Shown here: piece after piece, positions 8,882 to 17,889 of the stretch
Layout of the letters: the number at the start of each line of letters is the position of its first letter
Numbering within the stretch: position 1 is the stretch's first letter
DNA from: an uncultured Faecalicatena sp.
Lineage (GTDB): Bacteria; Bacillota; Clostridia; Lachnospirales; Lachnospiraceae
Reading direction: 5' to 3'
DNA: 64,000 nucleotides
NCBI GenBank assembly: GCA_948468385.1
Contig: CAOKHZ010000019.1
Location: forward strand, 1-64,000
Notes under the pieces: model-generated
What the model was told of the DNA's origin: nothing
Seen by the model: the letters and a program-made list of their open reading frames with translations, nothing else
Databases searched by the model: none
Position numbers and translations under genes: made by a program

Positions 8882-9499
8882 ATGAAGGTTTTGATGATTA
8901 ACGGAAGCCCGCGCGTGGGCGGCAACACCTCGATTGCCTTGAAGGAGATGGAGAAGGTGTTTTTGGCGGAAGGCGTGGAGGTCGAGACAATCCAGGTAGG
9001 AAATAAGGACATTCGCGGATGTATCGCCTGCGGCCAGTGTGCGAATAAGGGAAAGTGCGTATTTGACGACATCGTAAATGAAGTCGCGCCCAAGTTCGAG
9101 GAATGTGACGGCCTGGTGGTCGGAAGTCCGGTTTATTATGCGTCGGCAAATGCCACGCTGGTTGCCTTTTTGACCCGATTGTTTTATAGCACGCATTTTG
9201 ACAGAACCATGAAGGTGGGAGCGAGCGTCGTGGTGGCGAGAAGGGGCGGATTGTCCGCGACCTTTGACGAGTTGAACAAGTTTTTCACCATCAGCGGCAT
9301 GCCGGTGGCCTCCAGCCAGTATTGGAACAGCGTGCATGGTAGGGGCAAAGGCGAGGCCGAGGGCGACGCGGAAGGATTACAGACGATGCGGACACTGGCG
9401 AAGAACATGACGTTCTTGATGAAGAGCATCGCGTTAGGAAAAGAAAAATATGGACTGCCGGAGAAGGAAGAACATCTATGGACGCATTTTATCCGGTGA
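8882..9499 (+). CDS. NADPH-dependent FMN reductase-like flavodoxin-fold protein
   Basis: 205 residues. It starts MKVLMINGSPRVGGNTS, the FMN phosphate loop of the iron-sulfur flavoprotein/NADPH-FMN reductase family. This is followed by CIACGQCANKGKCVFDD, a cysteine-rich segment near residues 47-62 typical of the Isf-like subgroup, and then VVGSPVYYASANATLVAF. It probably reduces quinones, nitro compounds or an iron-sulfur partner. The ATG at 8882 follows AGAAGGAGG; an upstream in-frame start at 8822 lacks an RBS. Confidence 0.87.
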   Translation: MKVLMINGSPRVGGNTSIALKEMEKVFLAEGVEVETIQVGNKDIRGCIACGQCANKGKCVFDDIVNEVAPKFEECDGLVVGSPVYYASANATLVAFLTRLFYSTHFDRTMKVGASVVVARRGGLSATFDELNKFFTISGMPVASSQYWNSVHGRGKGEAEGDAEGLQTMRTLAKNMTFLMKSIALGKEKYGLPEKEEHLWTHFIR

Positions 9500-9583
9500 C
9501 ACACTTTGTCCGACAGTTCCTAAGTTTGCAATGAGGCGCGCGAATGTAAGGTGCGTAAAAATGTGAGGTGTGAAAAGGCGGCC

Positions 9584-10087
9584 ATGGAAATACAATCGTT
9601 ATCAAGTACATATGAGGTAAGCCTTTTGGGTGATTTAGATATCCCGGTGGTGTTGGAGCTGTGCGGTGGAAATCCTCGGTATTACCGATATTGTCCGCCT
9701 CCCGTCAGCGAGGAGGGCATACGCCGGGACATGCGGGCCATTCCTGACGGGAAAGAGCCGAAAGACAAATATTATCTTGGCTTCTGGGACGGCGGGGCTT
9801 TGATTGCGGTCTTGGACTTAATTCTGGCGTTCCCTGATGAGAGGACGGCGTTTATCGGATTTTTCATGATGCGGGCCGACATGCAGGGAAAGGGAATCGG
9901 ATCCAAGCTTGTATCTGAAATTTGCGCGGCACTAAAAGAAAATTTTTCGTATGTCAGATTGGGTTATGTACAAGGAAATGAGCAGCCGAAGCATTTCTGG
10001 CTGAAAAATGGATTTGTGCCGACCGGGACGGTCACAAAGACGGAAAGCTATGACATCGTCGTCATGCAAAGAGAGTTGTATACGTAA
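9584..10087 (+). CDS. GNAT family N-acetyltransferase
   Basis: 167 residues from ATG 9584 (AAGGCGG upstream; a GTG at 9551 is also possible). The acetyl-CoA binding loop is visible as RADMQGKGIGSKLVSEI near residues 106-122, and the C-terminal strand/helix as WLKNGFVPTG. The substrate is unknown. The last codons (Tyr-Thr-stop) are supplied by the left end of the MITE-like repeat at 10079, so the natural C-terminus may once have been different. Confidence 0.8.
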   Translation: MEIQSLSSTYEVSLLGDLDIPVVLELCGGNPRYYRYCPPPVSEEGIRRDMRAIPDGKEPKDKYYLGFWDGGALIAVLDLILAFPDERTAFIGFFMMRADMQGKGIGSKLVSEICAALKENFSYVRLGYVQGNEQPKHFWLKNGFVPTGTVTKTESYDIVVMQRELYT

Positions 10088-10117
10088 GCGGCAGATTTAA
10101 CTGCCGCTCAGTTTATC
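10079..10117. repeat. left-end fragment of the MITE-like repeat, also a bidirectional terminator
   Basis: TATACGTAAGCGGCAG then CTGCCGCTCAGTTTAT, matching the first hairpin of the full copies at 21110, 29619 and 36803. The convergent GNAT and TetR genes both end inside this hairpin. Confidence 0.7.
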
Positions 10118-10788
10118 ATTGGTCATCATCGCGTCCTTTCGCCGTTCCATAATCAGGTCGGAAAGCTGTTTTTGCACGTCAGAATCCCGCACGCCGACCG
10201 CAAAAAGCGTGGCATTTATCATGTTCTGTGACAAGTGGTCGGGGTCTTGGGACAGGGACGCACCGATATCGGAAAATCCGGCCCGTATCATGGCGCACTC
10301 GATGGCGGCATAGATTTTGGCCTCGATGGCGGTATCTGGGTCGGAGGGCGCGAGATCCTTTTGGCGTGCTTGTACATGGCCAAGATATTTTTCAAAAAAA
10401 TAATGTTCCATGGCTCCTAACAAATCCACCTGGTCGGTGTGGATTTTCAGCAATACGTCAAAGATGTCCCGTGTTTCATCCGAGAATTTGCCGTGGCGTT
10501 GCTTGAGTGCCTGGACGCGTTTTTCATCCTGCAGGCTGTAAATGGAAATCTTGTCCGTCTTGTAGATGGCATCAAGACTATCCTGAAAGGATTCGATATA
10601 ATTGGAAAATAACATTTCTACAATCTCGTATTTGTCTTTGTAATGGGCATAAAAGGTATTTCTGCTGACGAGTGCCTCGTCCAAGATGTCCTTGACGGTA
10701 ATCTGGTCAAAGCTTTTTTCTTGCAGAGCGTAAGAAAGGCACTGACAATGGCCTTGTCGGTTCTTTTATATTGTAGGCTTTCTTTCAT
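10097..10788 (-). pseudogene. TetR/AcrR family regulator broken by a frameshift
   Basis: The intact reading would start at ATG 10788 (GGAGGATTCCC just upstream) as MKESLQYKRTDKAIVSAF and continue into the helix-turn-helix DILDEALVSRNTFYAHYKDK. The two halves are in different frames. Restoring one base near 10722-10732 gives a continuous LTLLQEKSFDQITVKDI. The C-terminal ligand domain runs to 10097. Either a one-base deletion has inactivated it or there is a sequencing error. It is flanked by a left-end and a right-end fragment of the dispersed repeat. The divergent neighbour is the GH43 gene. Confidence 0.75.
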
Positions 10789-10806
10789 GGGAATCCTCCG
10801 TTTTGC

Positions 10807-10842
10807 CGCAATGCTCACGGCAGATTTATCGGCCATGAGTAT
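10807..10842. repeat. right-end fragment of the MITE-like repeat
   Basis: GCTCACGGCAGATTTATC and GGCCATGAGTATAG match the third hairpin and right terminus of the full copies (ACTCACGGCAGATAAAATC ... GAGTATAA at 36893-36930). It lies just upstream of the broken tetR. Confidence 0.55.
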
Positions 10843-11136
10843 AGAAGGTCGATTGTTTCGTGTAATGTGTTTCTACAACGGTTCATTTTGCTACTGTCTG
10901 AGACTTTCACGATAAATAATCTGATAATTTGACGTTAATAGTCAATTACATGACAATTATAACATAATGTGCAGCCGCTGACTATCTGAATTTTTTTATC
11001 TCTTTCTTTTTTTATGTTTTTTAGTAAGATATTTTATAGAAAGTAACGAGAGGTTTCGAGTGCCAGCTTTATGGGCAAGGCGAATTCGGATCTCGTACCA
11101 CGCGGAAAGTGAAAAAGAAAGAGGAGGAAGATCAGT
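10843..11136. promoter_or_regulatory. intergenic control region between tetR pseudogene and GH43 gene
   Basis: No gene. An inverted repeat TTGAC(7 bp)GTCAA at 10929-10945 could be a TetR-type operator. TATAAC at 10958-10963 may be a -10 box for the rightward gene. GAGGAGG at about 11122 is the RBS of the GH43 gene. Confidence 0.4.
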
Positions 11137-12735
11137 ATGAATCCATTATTACCATTACAAGAGTACATGCCGGACGGAGAACCCCATGTGTTCGGGGACA
11201 GAATTTATTTGTTCGGGTCGCATGACGTGGCGGGCGGAACAAAGTACTGCGCGGCGGAAGATTACGTGGTCTGGTCGGCACCGGTTACCGACATGACGGA
11301 TTGGCGGTGCGAGGGGCAGATTTATAGGGCGGAACAAGATCCGCAGTATGATGCGAAAACGGGCGGGGAACTTTATGCCCCCGACGTGGTGCAGGGAAAC
11401 GACGGGAAATATTATCTTTACTATAATTTCGTGGCAAGTGGCACGGATGGCTTTCATGGCGGCTTTCATGTGGCCGTGTGTGATGAGCCTGCCGGAAAGT
11501 ACGAGTATCTTGGCATCGTGAGAAATCCGGACGGAAGCATTTGCAATACATATTTAATGTCTGACCCGGCCGTTATAAACGACGATGGCGTGATTCGCCT
11601 TTATGCGGGATGGTCTTTGTCCATGGTGGCTCAGGCGGCGCATCGTCAAGATGAGAAATATGCGGATGCACGAGCCAAACATCAGCAAGAAGCTAAAGCG
11701 GCAGAAGGGGCGGGCGAGGCAAGCCAGATGACGGATGCCAAGGACGGCGCGAGGCAACTGCCGCCGCCATGGCAGATGCCGAAAGAGGGGCTGTATCAGG
11801 TTTACCAGATGCTGTTTGGAAAGACGAAGGAAGAGGTTGACGTGCTGGAATATCCTTTGATGGGTGCAAACACGTATACTCTGGCGGACGACATGCTGAC
11901 CGTCACCTCGAAGGCCAAGCGGATTGTGGAGGGGCAGTTTGCCACGCCGCCGGAGAGCAGCTTTTTCGGACACGCGTTTTACGAGGCATCTTCCATTCGT
12001 AAAATCAACGGCAAATATTATTTTATCTATTCCTCGGAAAATAGCAATGAGCTTTGTTACGCCACGAGTGATTTCCCGGATAAGGACTTTGTTTATGGCG
12101 GAACGATTATTTCCAACGGGGACGTGGGATATGAGGGACGTAAAGATGAAGACCGGCTTAACATGACCGCCAACGACCATGGCAGTATCGAGTGTGTGAA
12201 TGGGGAATGGTATGTTTTTCATCATCGGCAGACGAACCGCTCCACGTTCAGCCGTCAGGCATGTGCGGAAAAAGTCGTGATAAAAGAGGATGGCAGCATC
12301 GCGCAGGTGGAGTGCACGAGCGAGGGACCAAACAGAGGACATTTACAGACGGAGGGCGAGTATCCGGCGGCCGTTTGCTGCAACTTGACGAACGGGCATA
12401 TGCCGCATTGTACCAATACCATGATTGAGGATGACATTCCCTATATCACGCAGAAAGAGGATGAGGTTTACATTGCCAATATCAAAGAAGGAACGCTGTT
12501 TGCCTATAAGTATTTCGATTTTCATGGGGAAACGAGCCTGGGACTTGTGACAAGAGGAAGCGGAACGGGTGTATTTGAAGTGTCATTGGCCGGACGGAAA
12601 GTGGGCGATATCGCGGTGGAGCCGGATACGGAATGGAATGTGTACGAGTGTACATTTTCGGCGGAAATGACAGCGGACTTGACACTTGCATATAAAGGAA
12701 CGGGGGAAAGGGAGGTGTTGAAATTACAGTTTTGA
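11137..12735 (+). CDS. glycoside hydrolase family 43 (xylosidase/arabinofuranosidase-like)
   Basis: 532 residues, no signal peptide, so probably cytoplasmic. The five-bladed beta-propeller opening (PDGEPHVFGDRIYLFGSHD) holds the catalytic base region. ELYAPDVVQGNDGKYYLYYN and SSIRKINGKYYFIYSSE carry the other two GH43 acidic positions. About residues 440-532 form a beta-sandwich like a CBM6-type module (LGLVTRGSGTGVFEVSLAG). A charged insert (about residues 175-215) is unusual for the family. It probably cleaves xylo- or arabinoxylo-oligosaccharides delivered by the xylanase and transporter genes that follow at 13.5 and 15.6 kb. Confidence 0.87.
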   Translation: MNPLLPLQEYMPDGEPHVFGDRIYLFGSHDVAGGTKYCAAEDYVVWSAPVTDMTDWRCEGQIYRAEQDPQYDAKTGGELYAPDVVQGNDGKYYLYYNFVASGTDGFHGGFHVAVCDEPAGKYEYLGIVRNPDGSICNTYLMSDPAVINDDGVIRLYAGWSLSMVAQAAHRQDEKYADARAKHQQEAKAAEGAGEASQMTDAKDGARQLPPPWQMPKEGLYQVYQMLFGKTKEEVDVLEYPLMGANTYTLADDMLTVTSKAKRIVEGQFATPPESSFFGHAFYEASSIRKINGKYYFIYSSENSNELCYATSDFPDKDFVYGGTIISNGDVGYEGRKDEDRLNMTANDHGSIECVNGEWYVFHHRQTNRSTFSRQACAEKVVIKEDGSIAQVECTSEGPNRGHLQTEGEYPAAVCCNLTNGHMPHCTNTMIEDDIPYITQKEDEVYIANIKEGTLFAYKYFDFHGETSLGLVTRGSGTGVFEVSLAGRKVGDIAVEPDTEWNVYECTFSAEMTADLTLAYKGTGEREVLKLQF

Positions 12736-12764
12736 TCCCCGCGGCAACGAGCCAAGCGGCCATC

Positions 12765-13379
12765 CTACTTCTCATCTTGATAATCCGCAGGCCAGAAAAG
12801 CTGGTTCATCCGATTGAAAAAACCGAGAATCTGTTCCTTGACGATAAAGGCAATCCGTTCTTTTGGCATCTTGCAGTCATCCTTAATCCAGGCAGACCAG
12901 ATGCCAATCATCCCATACACCATGTACTGGTAGTGGATCCTGGCTTCCGGCGAAGGCTGGTAGGAGGCATTGGCGTGCGCTCCCAGATATAAATTTAAAC
13001 ACGCATTGACTAATTGTTGTGACAGTTTGGTACTGGTGGGGCCAAATAGTAACAGTTTATAAAGCTCCTTGTTTTGTTCGCTGAGCGTGCATACGTGTAA
13101 AATGTAGGCATACCCGGAATCCTCAAAACTGCCGGAGAATCCTGCGGCATCTACTAAATCTTGAAACAATGTCTTGTAACAATCGTAGGTGATGACATCC
13201 AAAAGTGCATATAAATCAGAATAGTGCCGGTAAAAGGTGGAACGGTTGATGTCGGCTTTTTCACATAGTTCGCCGACACTTATTTTTTCAATGGGTTTCT
13301 TGCTCAATAATTTCAAAAAACATTCTCGAATGACTCGAAGCGTGTATTCTTTGCGGCGGTTTCTTTTTTGTGTTTCCAT
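12765..13379 (-). CDS. TetR family regulator in the xylan locus
   Basis: 204 residues from ATG 13379, chosen because AAAAGGAG lies just upstream; a start at 13400 would add seven residues. The N-terminal helix-turn-helix reads ISVGELCEKADINRSTFYRHY, the AcrR-like pattern with Phe-Tyr in the recognition helix. The C-terminal half is a variable ligand domain of the TetR_C type. It lies between GH43 and, divergently, the GH10 gene, so local control of xylan genes is likely. Confidence 0.85.
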   Translation of the reverse strand: METQKRNRRKEYTLRVIRECFLKLLSKKPIEKISVGELCEKADINRSTFYRHYSDLYALLDVITYDCYKTLFQDLVDAAGFSGSFEDSGYAYILHVCTLSEQNKELYKLLLFGPTSTKLSQQLVNACLNLYLGAHANASYQPSPEARIHYQYMVYGMIGIWSAWIKDDCKMPKERIAFIVKEQILGFFNRMNQLFWPADYQDEK

Positions 13380-13511
13380 AGGGCTCCTTTTGCGCGACAA
13401 TTTTTCAAATCTGTTGCATTCAAAACAAAGCAGAAATACTGTTTCTTGATTGAAATATCCCTTTAATTATATACTTAAATCAATCAGAATGCAATTGGAG
13501 GAGGAAGGAAA

Positions 13512-15506
13512 ATGAAGTGGATGATTTTGACGGGCATCGTGGTGGTATTCGGAATCGTTACGGGGGTTAGGTTGCGGAAAAGAGGGGTAAAGCCGGAACA
13601 GACCAAGGAGGATGCCGGGGGCGGATATCTCTGTCGGCAGGACGTGGCGGCAGTGGTGAAGCATAACACGCTCATGAATGGCGTTACCTCCTCCCGGGGA
13701 GAGAGTTTGGGAATCATACAAGAAGACCGGCTTTTCTTAAATGAGGATGGGACGTTTACATTAAGGAAGGAACTAAAAAGTACCAGGACGAATCTTTTGT
13801 TAAAGGAACCGGTGCGCGTCACTTATAAATTTCAGGGAACCTATACGCGGGCGGAAAACAAGGTGGAGTTAAGCAAGGCCGTCAGCGGTACGGGAGATGT
13901 GGACTGGGGAACGATTTCCAGGTTTTTAGACACGGGAAACGGCACGTATGACAGCACTACGAGTCCAGGAATTTTGAGTTTGTATCCCACGGCCTTTTTT
14001 GTGGAAAGATGCAAGAATGTGCCGATGGTCGTGCATCTGGACGAAAGAAACGCATCTTTTGTATTCGAGGAGTTTGAGCCGATTATTTTAAGCGAAGAAG
14101 AAGCGGGGGCCGTTCAAACACAAATTCAGGAAATGGATTTGGAGTGTGGTCTTATGAACGCCGCGCTGGTGGAAAATCCGTCGGACTATGTTTTAAAAGA
14201 TGTTTTTGCAGAGCAAGGAATGCGGGTGGGGACTTGTATCAATCCCGCTTATTTGGAAGAACCTTATGTTAGCATCCTAAAAACTCAGTTTTGCAGTGTG
14301 ACGTTGGAGAATCATTTAAAGCCGGCGGCGACACTTTGTCAGGAAAAAAGCAGGAGAAGCGGCAGGCTTTCCGTGGAATTTTCACCTGAAACGGTAAAGC
14401 TCTTAAATTGGTGCAAAGAGAACGGGATGCCGGTGAGGGGGCATACGCTTATCTGGTATATGGGAACGCCTGAGTGGGTGTTTCATGAGGGCTACGAGTC
14501 GGATGCCGCGAATGTAGGACGGGATGAAATGTTGCGGCGAATGAAGGATTATATTCAGGGCTTTTTTGTTGCCTTGTCAGAGGGTGGTTGGGAAAAGATG
14601 CTTTATTGTATTGACGTGGTCAATGAGGCCGTCATCGCACCATCGCAAATGCGGAAGTGTCCGTGGCAGGAAATCATAGGGGAGGATTATGTCTGGCATG
14701 CCTATCATTTCGCCCGCAAATACGCCCCGGCAAACATTCGATTATGTTATAACGATTTTGATTTGGAAACAAAGACGGAAAAGGTCATCGAACTGGTAAA
14801 CGGCCTGAAAGACGAAGACGGAAAAAAGATGGTGGACATTGTCGGCCAGCAGGGACATTATGGGGCATATAGCAATACGGATTCCCTCATGGACGCGTTG
14901 GAGAAAATCGGCCGGGAAACGGGATGTGAATTGCAGATAACGGAGTTGGATGTTTCTGTTTCCAGACAAGGCACGGAGGAAGAACTTAAATTGCAGGGGC
15001 GTTTCTATTATCATTTCGTTCAGCAGGTATTAAAATTACGTCAAAAGGGGGTTTGGATCACCGGAATTACGCTGTGGGGATTTGCCGACGCATTGTCCTG
15101 GATGCCGAGCGGGCATCTTCATCTGTATGACCGGAACATGGTGTTGAAATATGCGTTTTTTGGCATGCTGGGAATAAAGGAACTGGCAGGCTTTGACGGT
15201 GAAGAAATGGGAGCACAAGGTATCCGAGGTTTGCCGGAAGGGCAAAAAGAACTGTGCTTTACCGTGGAGGGTGAAGAGGAAAAATTTGTGCGGCTCGAAG
15301 ATGACGGCACCTATACGGATACCACGGCAGGGTCAAAAATCACGGGAAGTTATGTGTTCGATGGGACGGACACCTACATGCTCACCCCGAAAGCGGGCGG
15401 CTATGCCAACCTGACGATGTCGGAAGACGGAAATTCTGCCGTGAGGGTGGAAGCGGCCGGTGGAAAAACAAGGTTGCGAAGAAGTGAAAAGCAAGGGAAT
15501 AAGTGA
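13512..15506 (+). CDS. membrane-anchored GH10 endo-1,4-beta-xylanase
   Basis: 664 residues. A single N-terminal TM (residues 3-20, MILTGIVVVFGIVTGV) followed by basic residues suggests an uncleaved surface anchor. Residues about 205-555 are the GH10 barrel: acid/base Glu372 in DVVNEAV, nucleophile Glu478 in ITELDVS, and GHTLIWYMGTPEW before them. The flanks, about 60-190 and 570-664, are beta-rich and look alike (DGTFTLRKE and DDGTYTDTT, each followed by a strand of the form TYKFQGTYT or GSYVFDGTD). They may be lipocalin-like or binding modules. It should cut xylan at the cell surface for the downstream transporter. Confidence 0.9.
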   Translation: MKWMILTGIVVVFGIVTGVRLRKRGVKPEQTKEDAGGGYLCRQDVAAVVKHNTLMNGVTSSRGESLGIIQEDRLFLNEDGTFTLRKELKSTRTNLLLKEPVRVTYKFQGTYTRAENKVELSKAVSGTGDVDWGTISRFLDTGNGTYDSTTSPGILSLYPTAFFVERCKNVPMVVHLDERNASFVFEEFEPIILSEEEAGAVQTQIQEMDLECGLMNAALVENPSDYVLKDVFAEQGMRVGTCINPAYLEEPYVSILKTQFCSVTLENHLKPAATLCQEKSRRSGRLSVEFSPETVKLLNWCKENGMPVRGHTLIWYMGTPEWVFHEGYESDAANVGRDEMLRRMKDYIQGFFVALSEGGWEKMLYCIDVVNEAVIAPSQMRKCPWQEIIGEDYVWHAYHFARKYAPANIRLCYNDFDLETKTEKVIELVNGLKDEDGKKMVDIVGQQGHYGAYSNTDSLMDALEKIGRETGCELQITELDVSVSRQGTEEELKLQGRFYYHFVQQVLKLRQKGVWITGITLWGFADALSWMPSGHLHLYDRNMVLKYAFFGMLGIKELAGFDGEEMGAQGIRGLPEGQKELCFTVEGEEEKFVRLEDDGTYTDTTAGSKITGSYVFDGTDTYMLTPKAGGYANLTMSEDGNSAVRVEAAGGKTRLRRSEKQGNK

Positions 15507-15566
15507 AGAAGCAAAATGAGAGAATGAAACAAAGTGGGAAAAGAGAACATAAGGAAGGAGAAAATC

Positions 15567-17102
15567 ATGGAATATTTAAAGGGAAGTATTTTTGACTCTG
15601 ATTCAATGCAAACAAAGGTGAAGACAAATCGCATGACGGGAAAGGAACGTTTTCTCGGGCATATTCTGGGACCAGGTCTCGTATATGTTTATTATTGCGT
15701 GGTTCTTGGACTCCGTGAACTTTTTTACATGGACATTATTCGCATCAATGAGATTTATGGTAATGTTTCGACGTATCTTGTGCTGACTACCGTTACCACG
15801 CTTGTTGGAATCGGGACGGGTTTTTTTATCAATCACATGACCGAGAAAACAGTGTGCCGCGCAGGGCGTTTCCGACCATACATTCTCATGGGGATTTGGA
15901 TTATGGCATTTTCCGGCTTTTTCATGTTTTGGTCACCATTTCAGAAGGGAAGTACGGCGTTTCTCGTATGGCTGTACATTTTCAACATTATATATAACTG
16001 CGTCGGCGTTCAGCTCTATGCCCTTCGCGACAACATGGTCTCCGTTACCAGCCGGAACATTTTGGAACGCAACAATGTGACGACCCTGCGTTCGGCAATC
16101 AGCGTGATGATAGCGGGAGTCGTGGTGTCTCTCGGCATTGTCGGGACGATATACCCGATGATTCTTCAAAAGGACGTGTCTGGCGCGAGTTGGTACATAA
16201 CGGTGGGAATTACCGCCGTGTTTGCAATGATTTTTTCTGTCGTTGAGTATTTTTGGACTCGTGAGCGCGTCACCGAGGAAAATCAGAAGGTGCTTGCCAG
16301 CCAGAAAGGGGATGCCACCGTCCACGTACCTCTTCTGCAACAGCTTAAAAATGTGCTTACGGATAAGTATTTTGCTCTGGCACTTGTTGTCAGCATCGGC
16401 TTTGTGTTCTATGATTGCCTTCAGGGAGGCAATGCACGCGTCAACATGATAACCTATATTCTTGGGGGTAACGAGGAGAACGGGCTTCAGTTTCTTTACC
16501 TTATGGTATCCATGCAGCCGATGGCGATTGGTGCCGTGGTGGTGCCCATCCTTGCAAAGAAATTTTCGGCGAGGAGCATATTGATGGTGTCTTCTGTTGT
16601 TACAGTAGTCGGTGTCGTAATTGCGCTTGTAAATCCCTACAGCTTTGTCGTTGCCGTTGCCGGTGGCTTTGTATTTGCAGCCGGGATTTTTGCCGTTACC
16701 AACATGTCCCGTGTATTTATGCAGCAGGCCAGTGACAATATCGAGTACAAATATGGTTATCGGCCTGAGGGCACACTCGCAGTGGGTATTATTACGACGG
16801 TTTATACTGCCGTTCTCAGCCCATTGAATGCCATTTATGAAACGGGATTGTCTGCGTTTGGCTACAAGGCACCGGAGGTGGTGGACGGTGTCACGACGAT
16901 TTTCAAGCAGAATGAGGCGGTGGATAGATGGATTTTATTTGCTTATTATGGAGCGTATGCCATCTTTGCGGTTCTTGTTTTTATCGTGTGCATTTTCTTT
17001 GATGCCGAGAAAAAAATGCCGGAGATTCACGAAAAGCTTCGCGAGAGGGCGAGGCAGGCGGCAGAGGATAGGGGAGAGGTGTACCTTTCGCCAAGGGAGT
17101 GA
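15567..17102 (+). CDS. GPH-family (MFS) transporter, likely xylo-oligosaccharide importer
   Basis: 511 residues from ATG 15567 (AAGGAAGGAG upstream), with about 12 TM segments. It carries the GPH-like RFRPYILMGIW loop and EYKYGYRPEGTL near the C-terminal half, the equivalent of the DIEYGYRAEG loop of the other GPH proteins here. It follows the xylanase gene by 60 bp with no terminator between, so the two are probably one operon. It is more distant from the two rhamnoside-locus transporters than those are from each other. Confidence 0.83.
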   Translation: MEYLKGSIFDSDSMQTKVKTNRMTGKERFLGHILGPGLVYVYYCVVLGLRELFYMDIIRINEIYGNVSTYLVLTTVTTLVGIGTGFFINHMTEKTVCRAGRFRPYILMGIWIMAFSGFFMFWSPFQKGSTAFLVWLYIFNIIYNCVGVQLYALRDNMVSVTSRNILERNNVTTLRSAISVMIAGVVVSLGIVGTIYPMILQKDVSGASWYITVGITAVFAMIFSVVEYFWTRERVTEENQKVLASQKGDATVHVPLLQQLKNVLTDKYFALALVVSIGFVFYDCLQGGNARVNMITYILGGNEENGLQFLYLMVSMQPMAIGAVVVPILAKKFSARSILMVSSVVTVVGVVIALVNPYSFVVAVAGGFVFAAGIFAVTNMSRVFMQQASDNIEYKYGYRPEGTLAVGIITTVYTAVLSPLNAIYETGLSAFGYKAPEVVDGVTTIFKQNEAVDRWILFAYYGAYAIFAVLVFIVCIFFDAEKKMPEIHEKLRERARQAAEDRGEVYLSPRE

Positions 17103-17134
17103 AGTGGAACGAAAAGTTTGTGGGAATAAATTTC

Positions 17135-17163
17135 TTGCCATTATATCGCTATAGGGATATAAT
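17135..17163 (+). promoter_or_regulatory. promoter overlapped by a 24-bp palindrome, DUF3990 module
   Basis: TTGCCA at 17135-17140 and TATAAT at 17158-17163, 17 bp apart. Positions 17140-17163 form a palindrome with 22 of 24 symmetric bases (centre CTATAG, outer arms ATTATATC and GATATAAT). It fills the spacer and -10, the natural place for an autorepressor such as the XRE partner. Confidence 0.7.
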
Positions 17164-17211
17164 ATGAATAGATGTTCTGTATATTGAAGTGGCAGACAAG
17201 GAGGCGGCGTG

Positions 17212-17889
17212 ATGGAACTGACTTTATATCATGGTTCGGAAAATCAAATAGAAGTTCCACAATATGGAAAGGGCGCGAGGACGAATGATTATGGGCGGGG
17301 ATTTTATTGTACAGAGAGCAAGGAGCTGGCGAAAGAGTGGGCTTGCGCCAAAAACCATGGCGGATATTCCAATCAATATGTATTGGATTTATCAGGGCTT
17401 AGGGTTTTGCGATTGAATCAAGAACCCTATCATATTTTGAACTGGCTTGCCATTTTGGCACAATATAGAACCTATTGGCAGAAAAGCAGTATTTCAGAGG
17501 AGGCAAAAAAATATATTCGGGAGCATTTTTTTGTGAATGTAGAGGAGTATGACGTGGTAATTGGCCATCGGGCGGATGATTCCTATTTTTCCTTTGCACA
17601 AGACTTCGTCTCAGGAACCATTTCCCTTCAGAAATTGTCGGAAGCGATGCGTCTGGGAAGGTTAGGAGAACAAATCGTGTTAAAAAGTCGAAATGCCTTT
17701 GAGCGCATACGCTTCATGGGCAGTGAAGAGGCAGATGCAGAAATTTATTATGACAAGAAGAAATTGCGTGACCGTGAGGCCAGAAGGGAATACCGGCAAA
17801 TTCGCGGGGAAAATTCGGTGTTAAATGAAATATATATTTTGGATATCATGAGGGAGGGGATGGAAAATGACGATCCGCGCTTACGATGA
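17212..17889 (+). CDS. DUF3990 family protein, ADP-ribosyltransferase-like, probable toxin
   Basis: 225 residues from ATG 17212 (AAGGAGGCGGC upstream; GTG at 17209 also in frame). Conserved blocks are LYHGS (residues 5-9), NDYGRGFYCTES (25-36) and GEQIVLKS (152-159). In ADP-ribosyltransferases of the H-Y-E type the histidine, the tyrosine and a Glu/Gln sit in such blocks. DUF3990 assignment and ART relationship are from memory of the family. The C-terminal 45 residues are highly charged. The stop overlaps the next gene by 23 nt. Paired with an XRE protein, it looks like the toxin of a toxin-antitoxin pair or a defence effector. Confidence 0.72.
   Translation: MELTLYHGSENQIEVPQYGKGARTNDYGRGFYCTESKELAKEWACAKNHGGYSNQYVLDLSGLRVLRLNQEPYHILNWLAILAQYRTYWQKSSISEEAKKYIREHFFVNVEEYDVVIGHRADDSYFSFAQDFVSGTISLQKLSEAMRLGRLGEQIVLKSRNAFERIRFMGSEEADAEIYYDKKKLRDREARREYRQIRGENSVLNEIYILDIMREGMENDDPRLR

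Noticed and set aside
11085-11110. Vector-like string (EcoRI site followed by a thrombin-site-like sequence) upstream of the GH43 gene
   Set aside because: The match is short and not exact, and flanking sequence is ordinary chromosome. Chance resemblance.
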